From: Flavobacteriales bacterium
GTDB lineage: Bacteria; Bacteroidota; Bacteroidia; Flavobacteriales_F; PHOS-HE28
Assembly: GCA_019638085.1 (NCBI GenBank)
Contig: JAHBUL010000011.1
Location: forward strand, 87,533-151,532
Length of the DNA stretch: 64,000 nt
Direction of reading: 5' to 3'
Shown: positions 1-9,102 of the stretch, one piece after another
Layout: each line of letters starts with the position of its first letter
Numbering within the stretch: position 1 is the first letter of the stretch
Notes under the pieces: generated by a model
Told to the model about the DNA's origin: nothing
What the model saw: the letters and a program-made list of their open reading frames with translations, nothing else
The model's database searches: none
Program-made: the position numbers and the translations under genes

Positions 1-430
1 GCGGTGGCGCTGCCGTGGCCGGATCGGCTGCATTGGCGACGGGATCCACGCCCAGATCGAAATGGAACTCGTGGATGTGCGAGGCGTTGATCTGCCCCAG
101 CAGGTAGTTGTTGGTGGCCAGTGCGGCGTCCACCAGCATGTACACCTCTTCGTAGTGGCCGATGGCATTGCCCGCATTGTCCATGGCATGCACACCGCTA
201 ACAAAAAAGCGCACCTGGTCCAGCTGTACCGCATGACCGAGGCTATCGTGCAATACCGAGTTGTTCAGTGCGAAGTCCTCCGTACCGTTCATGAACATGT
301 AGTTCATGCGCAAGGTGGCGGTCACGGTGTTCGTGGGTGTCTCCGCAGGTGGGTCCACCGTATCCTTTTTGCATCCCGCACTGGCGAGAAGCAGCGCCGC
401 CATTATGGCGATGATCGAATTGTTCTTCAT
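1..430 (-). CDS. MbnP-like lipoprotein, 3' end beyond window
   Basis: Read on the minus strand from ATG at 430, the frame is open to base 1 (143 codons), so the C-terminus lies outside the window. Residues 1-20 form a lipoprotein signal ending in SAGC followed by KK, so the protein is probably lipid-anchored after export. From about residue 38 the pattern is that of the MbnP domain: a beta strand with an N-x-G-x-x-D-like start, then LDQVRFFVSGVHAMDNAGN, then a His-containing stretch (SHIHEFHFDLGVD). MbnP proteins are periplasmic partners of MbnH di-haem enzymes and are linked to copper binding. It lies 66 bp downstream of the Cys-rich protein at 497-1450 and probably belongs to the same operon. 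Family assignment is by eye; the copper role is inferred. Confidence 0.75.
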   Translation of the reverse strand, partial: MKNNSIIAIMAALLLASAGCKKDTVDPPAETPTNTVTATLRMNYMFMNGTEDFALNNSVLHDSLGHAVQLDQVRFFVSGVHAMDNAGNAIGHYEEVYMLVDAALATNNYLLGQINASHIHEFHFDLGVDPVANAADPATAAPP

Positions 431-496
431 CGATTGAATGTTCCGTTGTGTTTGTGTGGTTCAAGCACGGCTTCGGCCGTGAACGGAGCGGTTCTT

Positions 497-1450
497 TCAG
501 TCCCGCTCAAAACTGTAAATGATCCCTGCCGTGAAGCGTTCCCGGTTGGGGATCATCAGGGAGCCGAGGTCGTTTACCAAGGCATGCTGCCAGGTGAATG
601 AGAGGCCCATGTTCCTCCACCAGAGGCGGGTGCCGAGATGGCTGAAAAGCACGTTACCTCCGGTGGTCGGGTCCTCCACCCCGTTCATCTGATCCACCTC
701 GGCCAATTCCACATATGCCCCCGCCGAGGGAAGCAATCGGAAGTCCTTGATGGGAAAGATGCGGAAGACCTCGGCCGTGAAGGTGGCGTTGTTGCCCATG
801 TGATGCCCGCCCGGCGCAGTGCCGTTCACCCTTCCCATCGCCGCCAGACTGCTCCCCCATTGTCTACCGCGCACCATGTATTCCAAGCTGATCATGCCAT
901 CCCAGCTTCCGGTGCCGGGCTGCAGGTCGAAATCCAACACCTTGCCGAATTGCTCCACATCGGTGCGTCCTACAGGGATCTTCACCCCGAGCCCTGCAGT
1001 AAGGCGGTGACGCAGCCGGGTGGTATCCGGACCGGAAGTGGACCCCAACAGCACATAACGACCCAGCACCATAGGGTCGCCAATACCGGTGATGTCCGCC
1101 CGGCGGATCCCATCCACCGATTGGAAATTGCTGAGCACGGGAAAGTTCGCCGTAAGGCTGAACAGCTGGCCGAACCAGACCTGCCCGCGTGCCTCCACCA
1201 CGGCATAGGTCTCGATGTAGGTGGACGTGCTGCCGGGCTCGGTATCCCCGTGCCCTCCGTGTTTAAGCAGGCTCACCTGTGGCGGCGTGGTGATATCGCC
1301 CTGCAGATAGCGCATCCGCCAGTGCATGCCGAAATTGTTGGCGTGGTCATGTGGCTGCACGCCGAGCAGCAGGCCGCAACCACATTGGTCGCAGGCCACA
1401 CTGGGAAGCACCGCGAGCAGCAGCGCGCCCAGCACGAAAAGCTTCTTCAT
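497..1450 (-). CDS. Exported protein with N-terminal CxxCxC motif, transporter-like family
   Basis: The start chosen is ATG at 1450 (MKKLFVLG), which gives a clean 18-19 residue signal peptide; the frame runs further upstream to 1522 without a plausible start. The mature protein (about 300 residues) begins with CDQCGCG followed by a His pair (QPHDH), a likely metal-binding patch. The rest is beta-rich with a repeated aromatic/glycine pattern and reads like an outer-membrane or periplasmic barrel, ending in YSFERD. It sits between the small Cys-rich protein (1513-1884) and the MbnP lipoprotein (430-1), all on the minus strand and closely spaced. I infer a shared role in copper or other metal handling or assembly of a metalloprotein. 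No biochemical function is known to me for this family. Confidence 0.7.
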   Translation of the reverse strand: MKKLFVLGALLLAVLPSVACDQCGCGLLLGVQPHDHANNFGMHWRMRYLQGDITTPPQVSLLKHGGHGDTEPGSTSTYIETYAVVEARGQVWFGQLFSLTANFPVLSNFQSVDGIRRADITGIGDPMVLGRYVLLGSTSGPDTTRLRHRLTAGLGVKIPVGRTDVEQFGKVLDFDLQPGTGSWDGMISLEYMVRGRQWGSSLAAMGRVNGTAPGGHHMGNNATFTAEVFRIFPIKDFRLLPSAGAYVELAEVDQMNGVEDPTTGGNVLFSHLGTRLWWRNMGLSFTWQHALVNDLGSLMIPNRERFTAGIIYSFERD

Positions 1451-1512
1451 CGGAAAAAGGAATTGGTGACGAGAATGAAAAGCAGCTACCGTTCCGCGGA
1501 ACGGAGGTTCAT

Positions 1513-1884
1513 TCAGCACCAAGGCACCGGCGCATGCGGGCGCTTGTGGCCGTCGAGGGGCTCTTCACTGAAACTGCCCCATGGGAAGCGGATCCCATTC
1601 GTGGGCAGCACTATGGCCAGTTCGCTTTCGTCCGCGATCATATCGCCGATGCGTACGGCTCGTATTTCATTCGGCAGGTTCTGTTCCCGATCCGCGCACT
1701 TATCCAAGCGCTTCATCAGGCTGCATTCGCCGTGGCAGGTACGTTCTGCATCGGGTACCATCCGCTGCACGCAAAGCTCCTGTGCGATGCGGTCCTGTTC
1801 CACCCAGAAATCCGCCACGATCCATCCCGGAGCAAGGGTGACTGCGATAAAGTGCAGCAAGAGGAAAGCGGTTATGCCGCGCAT
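1513..1884 (-). CDS. Small exported or membrane-anchored Cys-motif protein
   Basis: A 123-residue protein with one N-terminal hydrophobic segment (about residues 4-24). After it comes a compact cysteine motif: CVQRM, twelve residues, then CHGEC followed by SLMKRL. This Cys-x(n)-C-x3-C pattern just after a membrane anchor recurs in small Bacteroidota proteins of unknown function, usually beside metal-related genes; that is my recollection of the family, not a search result. It is the first gene of the minus-strand set 1513-1884, 497-1450, 430-1, with a 62 bp gap to the next start. A role in thiol or metal chemistry at the cell surface is plausible. The C-terminal third is less regular and I cannot assign it. 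Confidence 0.65.
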   Translation of the reverse strand: MRGITAFLLLHFIAVTLAPGWIVADFWVEQDRIAQELCVQRMVPDAERTCHGECSLMKRLDKCADREQNLPNEIRAVRIGDMIADESELAIVLPTNGIRFPWGSFSEEPLDGHKRPHAPVPWC

Positions 1885-2107
1885 GAGGGTGCGAACTTAA
1901 GCCCGGTGCCGTAGGCAACACTGTTTCCATCGAACGGCCCGTGGCGTGTGGTGCTAATAGGATGCTGGTGTTGGAGGAAGGTTACATGAGTTCCCTCAGC
2001 GATCTCCCGCCGGGGATCCTGAGGACAGAATGAATGATACAGGAGTTTCAGTTTCTTCAAGTGCTACACTAGACCTTGATAGAACCAACGCTTCGTAACA
2101 TCGCGGC

Positions 2108-4441
2108 ATGTTCCACCTACTCGTGAGGCAGTTGCGGATCATCGCTATCCCACTTTTTCATGCACCCTTGCTGGCTCTCGCCCAGCCACCGCTGGCCACG
2201 CTGACCGGCCAAGTGGTGGATGCACGATCCTTCCAGCCCGTACCGGGGGCGGCGGTATTGCTCATCCCGGGCAACATCTCTTTGACCACCACAAGCGATA
2301 GCACCGGACATTTCCGCATCGCGGGAATACCAGTGGGGCATTACGCATTGAGGGTGGCGGCCGTGGGCTACGACACGTTGGAGATACCCGAGCTGTGGTT
2401 GCGCGCGGGTAAACAGGCCGAGCAACGTCTGGAGCTTTCACCTGCCGCGAGTGAATTGGGCGCCGTTACCGTGAGTGCGATGGCCCGTGAGCAACCTGAG
2501 CGCATGGGGGTGCGGCCGTTCACGGTGGAGCAGAGCTTACGCTGGCCTGCCACTTTTTTCGATCCCGGCCGATTGGTGACCGCGTTACCCGGGGTGGTCA
2601 ATGCCAACGACCAGGCCAATCATTTGATCATTCGCGGCAACTCGCCCAACGCCAATGCCTATACACTGGAAGGCCTGGAGATCGTGAACCCGAACCATAC
2701 CGGCAACGCCGGCACCGCCAGCGACCTGCCCACGCTCAGCGGTGGCGGGGTGAACATGCTCAGCGCGCAGATGCTCGGCCCTTCGCAATTGCTCACCGGT
2801 GTGTTCCCCATGGACCGCGGCAATGCGCTTGGCGGGATCCTGGACATGAACCTGCGCAACGGCAGCATGCACCAGCAGGAATGGACGGCACAGGCGGGCC
2901 TGCTCGGCATCGACCTCTCCACGGAAGGGCCGATCGGCAAAGGAGGGCGCTCCTCCTACTTGGCGAATTACCGCTACTCCACCGTGGGCATTTTGGGAGC
3001 GCTGGGCGTGGACCTCGGCGATGAGGAGATCAACTTCCAGGACTTGGCCTTCCATGTAGCATTACCGTTGGGCAAACGCGGTGAGGCGCACCTCTTCGGC
3101 CTGGGCGGCAACAGCAGCAACGTCTTCGAGGCGGTGCATGACACCACGGAATGGGAGGTGGACAAGGACAGCCGAAACATTGATTACTCCTCCAAGATGG
3201 GCGCTGCTGGTGGACGTGTCCGCATGCCGATCGGCGAAAGGACCAGTATCAGTGCAGCGGTGGCGATCTCCGCGAATGACCAGGAACGCACCGAGGACCG
3301 CCTGCTACCGGACTACAGCGTTGGCGGCCATACCAAGGCCACGCTCAGCGAGCGGAAGCTATCCGGCATGGTGCAGCTGGATGGTGCCGTGGGTGCCCGG
3401 CTGCGCTACTCCATTGGTGGAAGTGGCTTGGAGCGGAGCCTTTCCGACACCCGGGATGACGAGATCACCGGCTGGCTTCTTCGCCCTTGGCTGAACGCAC
3501 GATGGAGCATAACGGACCGTCTGCAGGCTACCGTGGGTATTGGCCTCTCCTACTTCTCCTTCACGGAGGAAACCGTCGCGGAGCCGCGTGCATCGCTGCA
3601 ATGGCGCATGAAGCGAGGCCGTGCGCTGGCCTTGGCCGCAGGGGTCAGATCCCAGTTGCCGCAATGGCAGTCGTTCAGTCCCGGTCTTCAAACATTCTTC
3701 GCGCAGGCTCCCATCGGCCTCACGCGCTCGCAGGATGTGGTGCTGGGATACGACCACCCGGTGAATGAGCGCGTGAAATTCCATGTGGAAACGTATTATC
3801 AATATCTAATGGATGTACCGGTATATGCCCTGGGGCAATTCCTGAGCTACGTCGATGGGTTCAGCATGGTGAACGTGTGGGACGAGTTCGTCTACCTTCC
3901 ACTGATCTCCACCGGCACGGCCACCAACATGGGCGTGGAACTGAGCGTGGACCATCACTTTGCGAATGGTATTTTTTACCAGGTCAACACCTCGCTGTAC
4001 AATAGCCAGTACATGGATGCTTCCTCAGGGGAGCACGACACCCGCTGGAACGGACAGTACATTTTCAATCTCTTCGGAGGGAAGGAATTCAAGAAAGTAA
4101 AGGAGGACCGCGTGCGCACCTGGGGCGTGAGCGGGCGGTTGAATGTGATGGGCGGGATGCGTGAATCACCGATCAATGTCCGCATGTCGGAAGCCATCGA
4201 TGGCACCGTGTTCATGGGTCCGGAGTGGAGCGAGCAACTGGCTCCGTTCTATCGGATCGATCTGCGCGTGTACTTGAAGAAGGACCGTCAGGGCCATACG
4301 GGCATGTGGTCGTTGGACCTGCAGAATGTGACGAATGCACAGAATGAAGCGTTCCGGTATTACGACTCGCGCAAAGGAGAAGTGATCACCAAATACCAGC
4401 TTGGGATCATTCCGAACTTGAGTTATCGCATCGAGTTCTGA
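2108..4441 (+). CDS. TonB-dependent receptor with carboxypeptidase-regulatory-like domain
   Basis: 777 residues. Signal peptide to about residue 26 (ending ALAQ). Residues 30-115 form a CarboxypepD_reg-like beta sandwich (TLTGQVVDA, then TTSDSTGHFRIAGIPVGHYALRV), the usual N-terminal extension of Bacteroidota outer-membrane receptors. A plug domain follows (about 130-240, with GVVNANDQANHLIIRGNSPN and a LEGLEI strand), then a beta barrel to the C-terminal FRYY...LSYRIEF, ending in Phe as outer-membrane proteins do. It would import a ligand across the outer membrane using TonB energy. No SusD partner is adjacent, so it is probably not a polysaccharide-utilisation SusC. The substrate cannot be read from the sequence; the proximity to the minus-strand metal genes is only suggestive. 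Confidence 0.88.
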   Translation: MFHLLVRQLRIIAIPLFHAPLLALAQPPLATLTGQVVDARSFQPVPGAAVLLIPGNISLTTTSDSTGHFRIAGIPVGHYALRVAAVGYDTLEIPELWLRAGKQAEQRLELSPAASELGAVTVSAMAREQPERMGVRPFTVEQSLRWPATFFDPGRLVTALPGVVNANDQANHLIIRGNSPNANAYTLEGLEIVNPNHTGNAGTASDLPTLSGGGVNMLSAQMLGPSQLLTGVFPMDRGNALGGILDMNLRNGSMHQQEWTAQAGLLGIDLSTEGPIGKGGRSSYLANYRYSTVGILGALGVDLGDEEINFQDLAFHVALPLGKRGEAHLFGLGGNSSNVFEAVHDTTEWEVDKDSRNIDYSSKMGAAGGRVRMPIGERTSISAAVAISANDQERTEDRLLPDYSVGGHTKATLSERKLSGMVQLDGAVGARLRYSIGGSGLERSLSDTRDDEITGWLLRPWLNARWSITDRLQATVGIGLSYFSFTEETVAEPRASLQWRMKRGRALALAAGVRSQLPQWQSFSPGLQTFFAQAPIGLTRSQDVVLGYDHPVNERVKFHVETYYQYLMDVPVYALGQFLSYVDGFSMVNVWDEFVYLPLISTGTATNMGVELSVDHHFANGIFYQVNTSLYNSQYMDASSGEHDTRWNGQYIFNLFGGKEFKKVKEDRVRTWGVSGRLNVMGGMRESPINVRMSEAIDGTVFMGPEWSEQLAPFYRIDLRVYLKKDRQGHTGMWSLDLQNVTNAQNEAFRYYDSRKGEVITKYQLGIIPNLSYRIEF

Positions 4442-4444
4442 ACT

Positions 4445-4506
4445 CCTTGGCACGGGAGCACGGCTATCTGCCGGAGGTTCCGTTCGGCCTAACTCCCGCG
4501 CCAAGG
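4445..4506 (+). terminator. Long-loop hairpin after TonB receptor gene
   Basis: Arms at 4445-4458 and 4493-4506 pair over 14 bp with one mismatch, with a 34-nt loop, starting 4 bp after the receptor stop codon. There is no U-run, so it may stabilise the mRNA end or act as a weak terminator rather than a classical intrinsic one. Confidence 0.4.
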
Positions 4507-4563
4507 TTGGGCCATGGATCTTGTCAGTTCCATTACTTTCGGGGTCCACCAATCCACGCTACC

Positions 4564-4926
4564 ATGAAGATCATATACCTCATCCTCTGCGTGATGTTCC
4601 TGGTCTTTGCCGGACTTCAGCTCAATGATCCGGATCCGATCCATTGGGTGCTCGCTTACCTGGCCATCGCCATCTCGTGTGCATTGGTCGCCTTTGGAAA
4701 GTATCCCAAGTGGTGGCTTTGGGGAGTTACCATCGTCTTCGGTGTGTGGATGCTGATCGCCTCACCGGCCTTCTTTCGCTGGGTACAAGAAGGTTTTCCG
4801 AACATCGCTGGCCAGATGGAGGACTCACGGCCGATCATTGAGGAGACGCGTGAATTCCTGGGCCTTCTCATCGCTTTCATTGTAATGCTCACGCTCGCAC
4901 TGCCTAAGCGCACAGTGCGTTCCTGA
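4564..4926 (+). CDS. TMEM220-like small membrane protein
   Basis: The start chosen is ATG at 4564 (MKIIYLIL), which opens directly into the first hydrophobic helix; the upstream in-frame start lies in the receptor's 3' hairpin. The protein is 120 residues with four hydrophobic segments (about 1-17, 27-42, 47-63, 95-112). The motif AGLQLNDPDPIHW between helices 1 and 2 is characteristic of the transmembrane family 220 proteins found in bacteria and animals. It probably sits in the inner membrane; function is unknown. It stands between the TonB receptor and dps, both on the same strand but with gaps of 122 and 54 bp, so operon membership is uncertain. Confidence 0.8.
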   Translation: MKIIYLILCVMFLVFAGLQLNDPDPIHWVLAYLAIAISCALVAFGKYPKWWLWGVTIVFGVWMLIASPAFFRWVQEGFPNIAGQMEDSRPIIEETREFLGLLIAFIVMLTLALPKRTVRS

Positions 4927-4980
4927 TCGACCACGAACAAAAGTGCACCCTTATTGTTACATCCCAAAAAGACCCTATTC

Positions 4981-5517
4981 ATGGCAACCAAGAAAAAAAC
5001 TTCTACCACCAAGAAAAAGAACCAGGTCAAGCCGAGCAATGGAAGTGTGCGCATGCATTCCCTCCGTTGGTCCACGAAGGAGCGCAAGCTTTTGGCCGAT
5101 TCATTGAATGAGTTGCTGGCCAACTACGAGGTACACTACCAAAAGCTCCGCAACTACCACTGGAACGTCACCGGGGGTGATTTCTTCGATATCCACGAGA
5201 ACCTCGAGGTGCAGTACACCCAATCGCAGATGAACATCGACCTCATTGCCGAGCGCGTCCGCGTGTTCCGTGAGCGTCCGTTGAGCACCTTCGCGGAATA
5301 CCTCAAGGTGAGCAGCCTGAAGGAGGACGGCACGGTGCCGAGTTCCGAGAACATGGTGAAGAACCTGCTCGCCGATTACGTGGTGCTGGTGGACCACATG
5401 TACGAGACCGTGGAACTGGCGATGAAACTTTCCGATGCCGGTACCGAGCGCATGGTGAAGGCCTTCATCGAGCAGATCGAAAAGCACCATTGGATGCTGG
5501 GGAGCTTCAACAAGTAG
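4981..5517 (+). CDS. dps: Dps-family ferritin-like DNA-protection protein
   Basis: 178 residues from ATG 4981, chosen over an in-frame start nine codons upstream because it begins MATKKK, the lysine-rich N-terminal tail typical of DNA-binding Dps proteins (about ten Lys in the first 22 residues). The four-helix ferritin-like fold follows. The ferroxidase signature is visible as NYHWNVTGGDFFDIHENLE, with HW, D and E at the usual spacing of the dimer-interface site. Dps dodecamers oxidise and store iron using peroxide and coat DNA under oxidative or starvation stress. A strong hairpin follows the gene at 5559-5597. Family assignment is firm. Confidence 0.93.
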   Translation: MATKKKTSTTKKKNQVKPSNGSVRMHSLRWSTKERKLLADSLNELLANYEVHYQKLRNYHWNVTGGDFFDIHENLEVQYTQSQMNIDLIAERVRVFRERPLSTFAEYLKVSSLKEDGTVPSSENMVKNLLADYVVLVDHMYETVELAMKLSDAGTERMVKAFIEQIEKHHWMLGSFNK

Positions 5518-5558
5518 GCTTCATTCCGGTACTTGGCAGTAGCCCGGTGCAAGTAATT

Positions 5559-5597
5559 GAAAGGGTGAGCGGGTGAGCGATCGCCACTCACCCTTTC
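5559..5597 (+). terminator. Hairpin downstream of dps
   Basis: Perfect 11-bp inverted arms at 5559-5569 and 5587-5597 (GAAAGGGTGAG and its complement) with a 17-nt loop. It lies 42 bp after the dps stop and before the DUF1800 gene. No U-tract follows, so termination is inferred from position and stem strength. Confidence 0.45.
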
Positions 5598-5704
5598 ATC
5601 GTTCTGCTCATTTCACGCCCTCCTCTTCCCGTCGGATCAAACCTGCGGTCGTTGGCGATGTTCTAAACGGAGAAAGTCTACCTTTCCGTACCAAGCCACA
5701 CCGC

Positions 5705-7366
5705 ATGCCGCTACAACCATTCACTGGGACGTTCGGCAGTCCCGAGCTGCGCCACTTGCTTCGTCGCACGCTTTTCGGTGCTAGCAATGCCGATGTCGCG
5801 CACTTCGCGGGCATGCCACTTGCGGATGTTGTGGACGAGTTGCTCACGTTCACGAATGACACCACTCCTCCGATCAAGGCCTATACCGCACCGGACGGCA
5901 ACGATCTGCCGGACCCGTCGCTGATCGACCCGGACGTCCCCTTCGGCACCACATGGACCACGGTGGTGCGTGACCCTACCCTTCAGCCCAACCCTAACCC
6001 TCAGCGGCAGGCGAGCTTTCAACATTGGTGGACGGGACTCATGATCGGTCAGGCGCGGAACATCCGGGAAAAGATGGTGCTGTTCTGGCATACCAATTTG
6101 GCCACACAGGCATCGGTGGTGCAGCTTGCCGAGCCGCTCTATGCAATGAACCAATTGCTGCGCGACCAATGCCTGGGGAACTTCCGCAGCATGATGTACG
6201 ACGTGACGGTGGATGCCGCAATGCTGATCTACCTCAATGGATACCTCAACACCAACGCGGCCCCTGACGAGAACTACGGACGCGAGCTGATGGAACTCTT
6301 CACCTTGGGTGAAGGCACGGGATATACCGAGGAGGACGTCCACACGGCCGGGCGTGTGCTTACCGGCTGGACCGTACAACTACAGAACGGCGGCACGCCT
6401 ATCCTTCCCACCGTGGCTTATTACCCATTTCTCCACGATGCCACGAACAAGCAGTTCTCGGCATTTTTCAATAACACGGTGATCCAAGGCCAAGGCGGTC
6501 CGGGTGGCGGCACTACCGAGATCAACGCGTTACTGGACATGATCTTTGCCAAGGAGGAGGTGAGCCTGCACATGGCACGAAAGCTCTACCACTTCTTCGT
6601 CCATGGCGAGATCACGGACACGGTGGAGACGGATGTGATCGAGCCGTTGGCGCAGATCTTCCGCGACAATGCATCCGCGCCGGACCAAATGCGTATCGTG
6701 CTCCAAGCGCTGCTCACCAGTGATCATTTCTTCAGCATGGACATGCGCGCCTGCATGATCTCCAGCCCTGCGGACTTCATCATCGGCACCTTGCGCGAGT
6801 TGGAAATGCCCATGCCGGACGCGACGCAATTCGAGGCGCAATACCACATCTGGAAGGACATCTTCGGCCTGCTGTACATCACCGGGCAGGGCATCAGTGA
6901 ACCACCGAACGTGGCCGGATGGGTCGCCTACTATCAGGGGCCGCTTTATGATGGGATATGGATGGATACCGGCTCCTACGTCTACCGTTTGTACACGTAC
7001 CAGGTCCTTTCCTACGTCGGTCTCTCCACGCCGAACAACCTCTTCCAACCGGCAAGTCAGGGCCTTCAGTTCAAGGTCGACTTCATGGCGCTCACGCAGC
7101 AGTTCACCACACCGGAAGACCCGAACGCCTTGGTGGCGCAAGCGGCGGACCTGTTGTTCAAGGTGGACGTTTCGCAGCAGGTGAAGGATCAGTTGAAGAC
7201 CAACTACCTGCTCTTCGGGCAACAGGCCGATCACTATTGGACAGATGCCTACCTGATCTACCTGGCGGACCCGAATACGCCCAACACCACGGCACAGCTC
7301 GTCCCCACGCTGTTGCTCGGACTCTTTCTGGATATGCAAGGGGCCGCCGAACATCAACTCGTGTAA
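5705..7366 (+). CDS. DUF1800 family protein
   Basis: 553 residues from ATG 5705 (MPLQPFTGTFGS); the frame is open further upstream but that part crosses the dps terminator hairpin and looks non-coding. Family hallmarks are visible: HLLRRTLFGAS near the N-terminus, the block NIREKMVLFWHTNLATQ (about 120-135), YGRELMELFTLGEG followed by YTEEDVHTAGRVLTGW (about 195-225), and ARKLYHFFVHGE. DUF1800 proteins are very often encoded with a DUF1501 protein, as here (gap 12 bp). Both are thought to be exported, but no catalytic activity has been firmly established. No obvious Sec signal is seen in this copy. Confidence 0.9.
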   Translation: MPLQPFTGTFGSPELRHLLRRTLFGASNADVAHFAGMPLADVVDELLTFTNDTTPPIKAYTAPDGNDLPDPSLIDPDVPFGTTWTTVVRDPTLQPNPNPQRQASFQHWWTGLMIGQARNIREKMVLFWHTNLATQASVVQLAEPLYAMNQLLRDQCLGNFRSMMYDVTVDAAMLIYLNGYLNTNAAPDENYGRELMELFTLGEGTGYTEEDVHTAGRVLTGWTVQLQNGGTPILPTVAYYPFLHDATNKQFSAFFNNTVIQGQGGPGGGTTEINALLDMIFAKEEVSLHMARKLYHFFVHGEITDTVETDVIEPLAQIFRDNASAPDQMRIVLQALLTSDHFFSMDMRACMISSPADFIIGTLRELEMPMPDATQFEAQYHIWKDIFGLLYITGQGISEPPNVAGWVAYYQGPLYDGIWMDTGSYVYRLYTYQVLSYVGLSTPNNLFQPASQGLQFKVDFMALTQQFTTPEDPNALVAQAADLLFKVDVSQQVKDQLKTNYLLFGQQADHYWTDAYLIYLADPNTPNTTAQLVPTLLLGLFLDMQGAAEHQLV

Positions 7367-7378
7367 CGCCACCGCACC

Positions 7379-8965
7379 ATGGACAGAAGGGAATTCATCC
7401 GGAGCACAACACTGGCGACGCTGGGCGGCTTCGCATTGCGGGGCATGATCAGCCCGCTTTTTGCGCCGCTGCTGGCAGCTGGGGTAGAGGAAGACCGCGT
7501 GCTCGTAATGGTACAGCTCTATGGCGGGAATGACGGCCTGAACACGGTGATCCCGCTCGATCAATATCCGCTCCTGTCGCAGTTCCGGAACAACATCCTC
7601 ATACCTGAATCCCAGGTACTCGGCCTTTCCGGATCGGGCGGTGCCACAGGACTACATCCTTCGCTCACAGGGCTGCAGGACCTGTGGAACGATGGGAAGC
7701 TTTCGATCGTGCAAGGCGTGAGCTATCCCGATCCGAGCTACTCGCACTTCCGCGCCACGGACATCTGGGAGACCGGCTCCCACTCCGACCAGGTCCTGGA
7801 ATCCGGCTGGGTGGCCCGATACCTCAACAATGAATTCCCGAACTATCCCGCCGGTTTCCCCAACGCGACCATGCCGGATCCCTTGGCCATCCGTGTGGGT
7901 GGCCCCATCACGGTGGGCCTACAGAACATCGGTGTGAGCATGGGCGTGGCGATCAACAACACCGACGATCCGCTCAACCTCACCGGCAACCTGTACGTGG
8001 ACCCCATCACTCCGGATTGTCGCGGAGAAAAGCTCGAATATGTCCGCACCGTGCAACGGCAGACCGACCAGTATGGCGATGTGATCAACGCCGCTGCCGT
8101 GCAAGGCTGCAACCAAAGCACTCTCTACCCCACCGGCAACGAACCCGGAGCTAAACTTGCACAGGCGTTGAAGATCGTGGCGCAACTGATCTGCGGCGGT
8201 TTGAAGACCCGCGTCTACTGGGTCAGCTTGAACGGCTTCGACACCCATGCTCAGCAGACCGACGCCGCCGACCATACGGTCGGTGTACATGCCAACCTGT
8301 TGCAAGGGGTCAGCGATTCCATCCGTGCGTTCCAGGACGACCTGCACCTGCTGAACCTCGAGGACCGCGTGATCGGCATGACCTTCTCCGAGTTCGGCAG
8401 ACGCATCACCAGCAATGGTTCCGGCGGCACGGACCATGGTTCGGCTGAACCGATATTCATGTTCGGCACGCAAGTGGTCCCCGGTCTACTGGGCGAGAAT
8501 CCCCAGATCGACCCGAACACCACGTACAACACGAACCTACCGATGCAGTACGACTTCCGTAGCGTGTATGCCTCGGTGTTGAAGGACTGGTTCTGTATAC
8601 CGCAAAGCGAGATCGACCAAGTGTTGATGGACTTTTACCAACCGCTCACATTGGTCGACCCTGCGGGCTGCCTCAGTGCCGGCCTTCATGAGTTGAACCA
8701 AGGCTCAGGAAATTCGCTTTTGGATATTCTGCCGAACCCGTTCACGGAAAGCACCACCGTACGGTTCTCCAGCACAGGAGGCCGCATCATCCTTCAGGTG
8801 TTCAATGAGGAAGGGCGGACCGTGAAGATCCTCGTGAACCGGGACATGACCGCAGGCACGCACACCATCACTTGTGACCTCGGCAACATGCCAGCAGGCA
8901 TTTACTATTGCCGCTTGCAGAACGAGGCCCGACAGCAGGTGAAGAGCATGTTGAAGATGCGTTGA
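7379..8965 (+). CDS. DUF1501 family protein with T9SS type A sorting domain
   Basis: 528 residues. The N-terminus MDRREFIRSTTLATLGGFALRG resembles a Tat-like or Sec signal with an R-R pair. The DUF1501 body starts with VLVMVQLYGGNDGLNTVIP and contains SYSHFRATDIWETGS and MTFSEFGRRITSNGSGGTDHGSAEP, the usual conserved blocks of this alkaline-phosphatase-superfamily-like family. The last about 80 residues (from LLDILPNPFTES) form a T9SS type A C-terminal domain ending QVKSMLKMR, so the protein should be exported by type IX secretion and attached to the cell surface. It is paired with the DUF1800 gene upstream and is followed by a strong hairpin at 8976-9020. The enzymatic role is unknown. Confidence 0.9.
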   Translation: MDRREFIRSTTLATLGGFALRGMISPLFAPLLAAGVEEDRVLVMVQLYGGNDGLNTVIPLDQYPLLSQFRNNILIPESQVLGLSGSGGATGLHPSLTGLQDLWNDGKLSIVQGVSYPDPSYSHFRATDIWETGSHSDQVLESGWVARYLNNEFPNYPAGFPNATMPDPLAIRVGGPITVGLQNIGVSMGVAINNTDDPLNLTGNLYVDPITPDCRGEKLEYVRTVQRQTDQYGDVINAAAVQGCNQSTLYPTGNEPGAKLAQALKIVAQLICGGLKTRVYWVSLNGFDTHAQQTDAADHTVGVHANLLQGVSDSIRAFQDDLHLLNLEDRVIGMTFSEFGRRITSNGSGGTDHGSAEPIFMFGTQVVPGLLGENPQIDPNTTYNTNLPMQYDFRSVYASVLKDWFCIPQSEIDQVLMDFYQPLTLVDPAGCLSAGLHELNQGSGNSLLDILPNPFTESTTVRFSSTGGRIILQVFNEEGRTVKILVNRDMTAGTHTITCDLGNMPAGIYYCRLQNEARQQVKSMLKMR

Positions 8966-8975
8966 GATCACCCTT

Positions 8976-9020
8976 GGTCGGTGAGAACGTCAGGAATAGC
9001 CTGTTCCTGATCGACCGACC
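8976..9020 (+). terminator. Nested hairpin after DUF1501 gene
   Basis: Two nested perfect stems: 8976-8982 with 9014-9020 (7 bp) and 8990-8996 with 9004-9010 (7 bp). It begins 11 bp after the stop codon. No T-run follows; it is called a terminator from position and structure. Confidence 0.45.
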
Positions 9021-9102
9021 CCACTGTTCGCATCATCCTGATCGACTTCAGCATTGGATGTTTCCATCCTCCGGCCCCATCTTTGTGATCCACTCCATCA
9101 CC

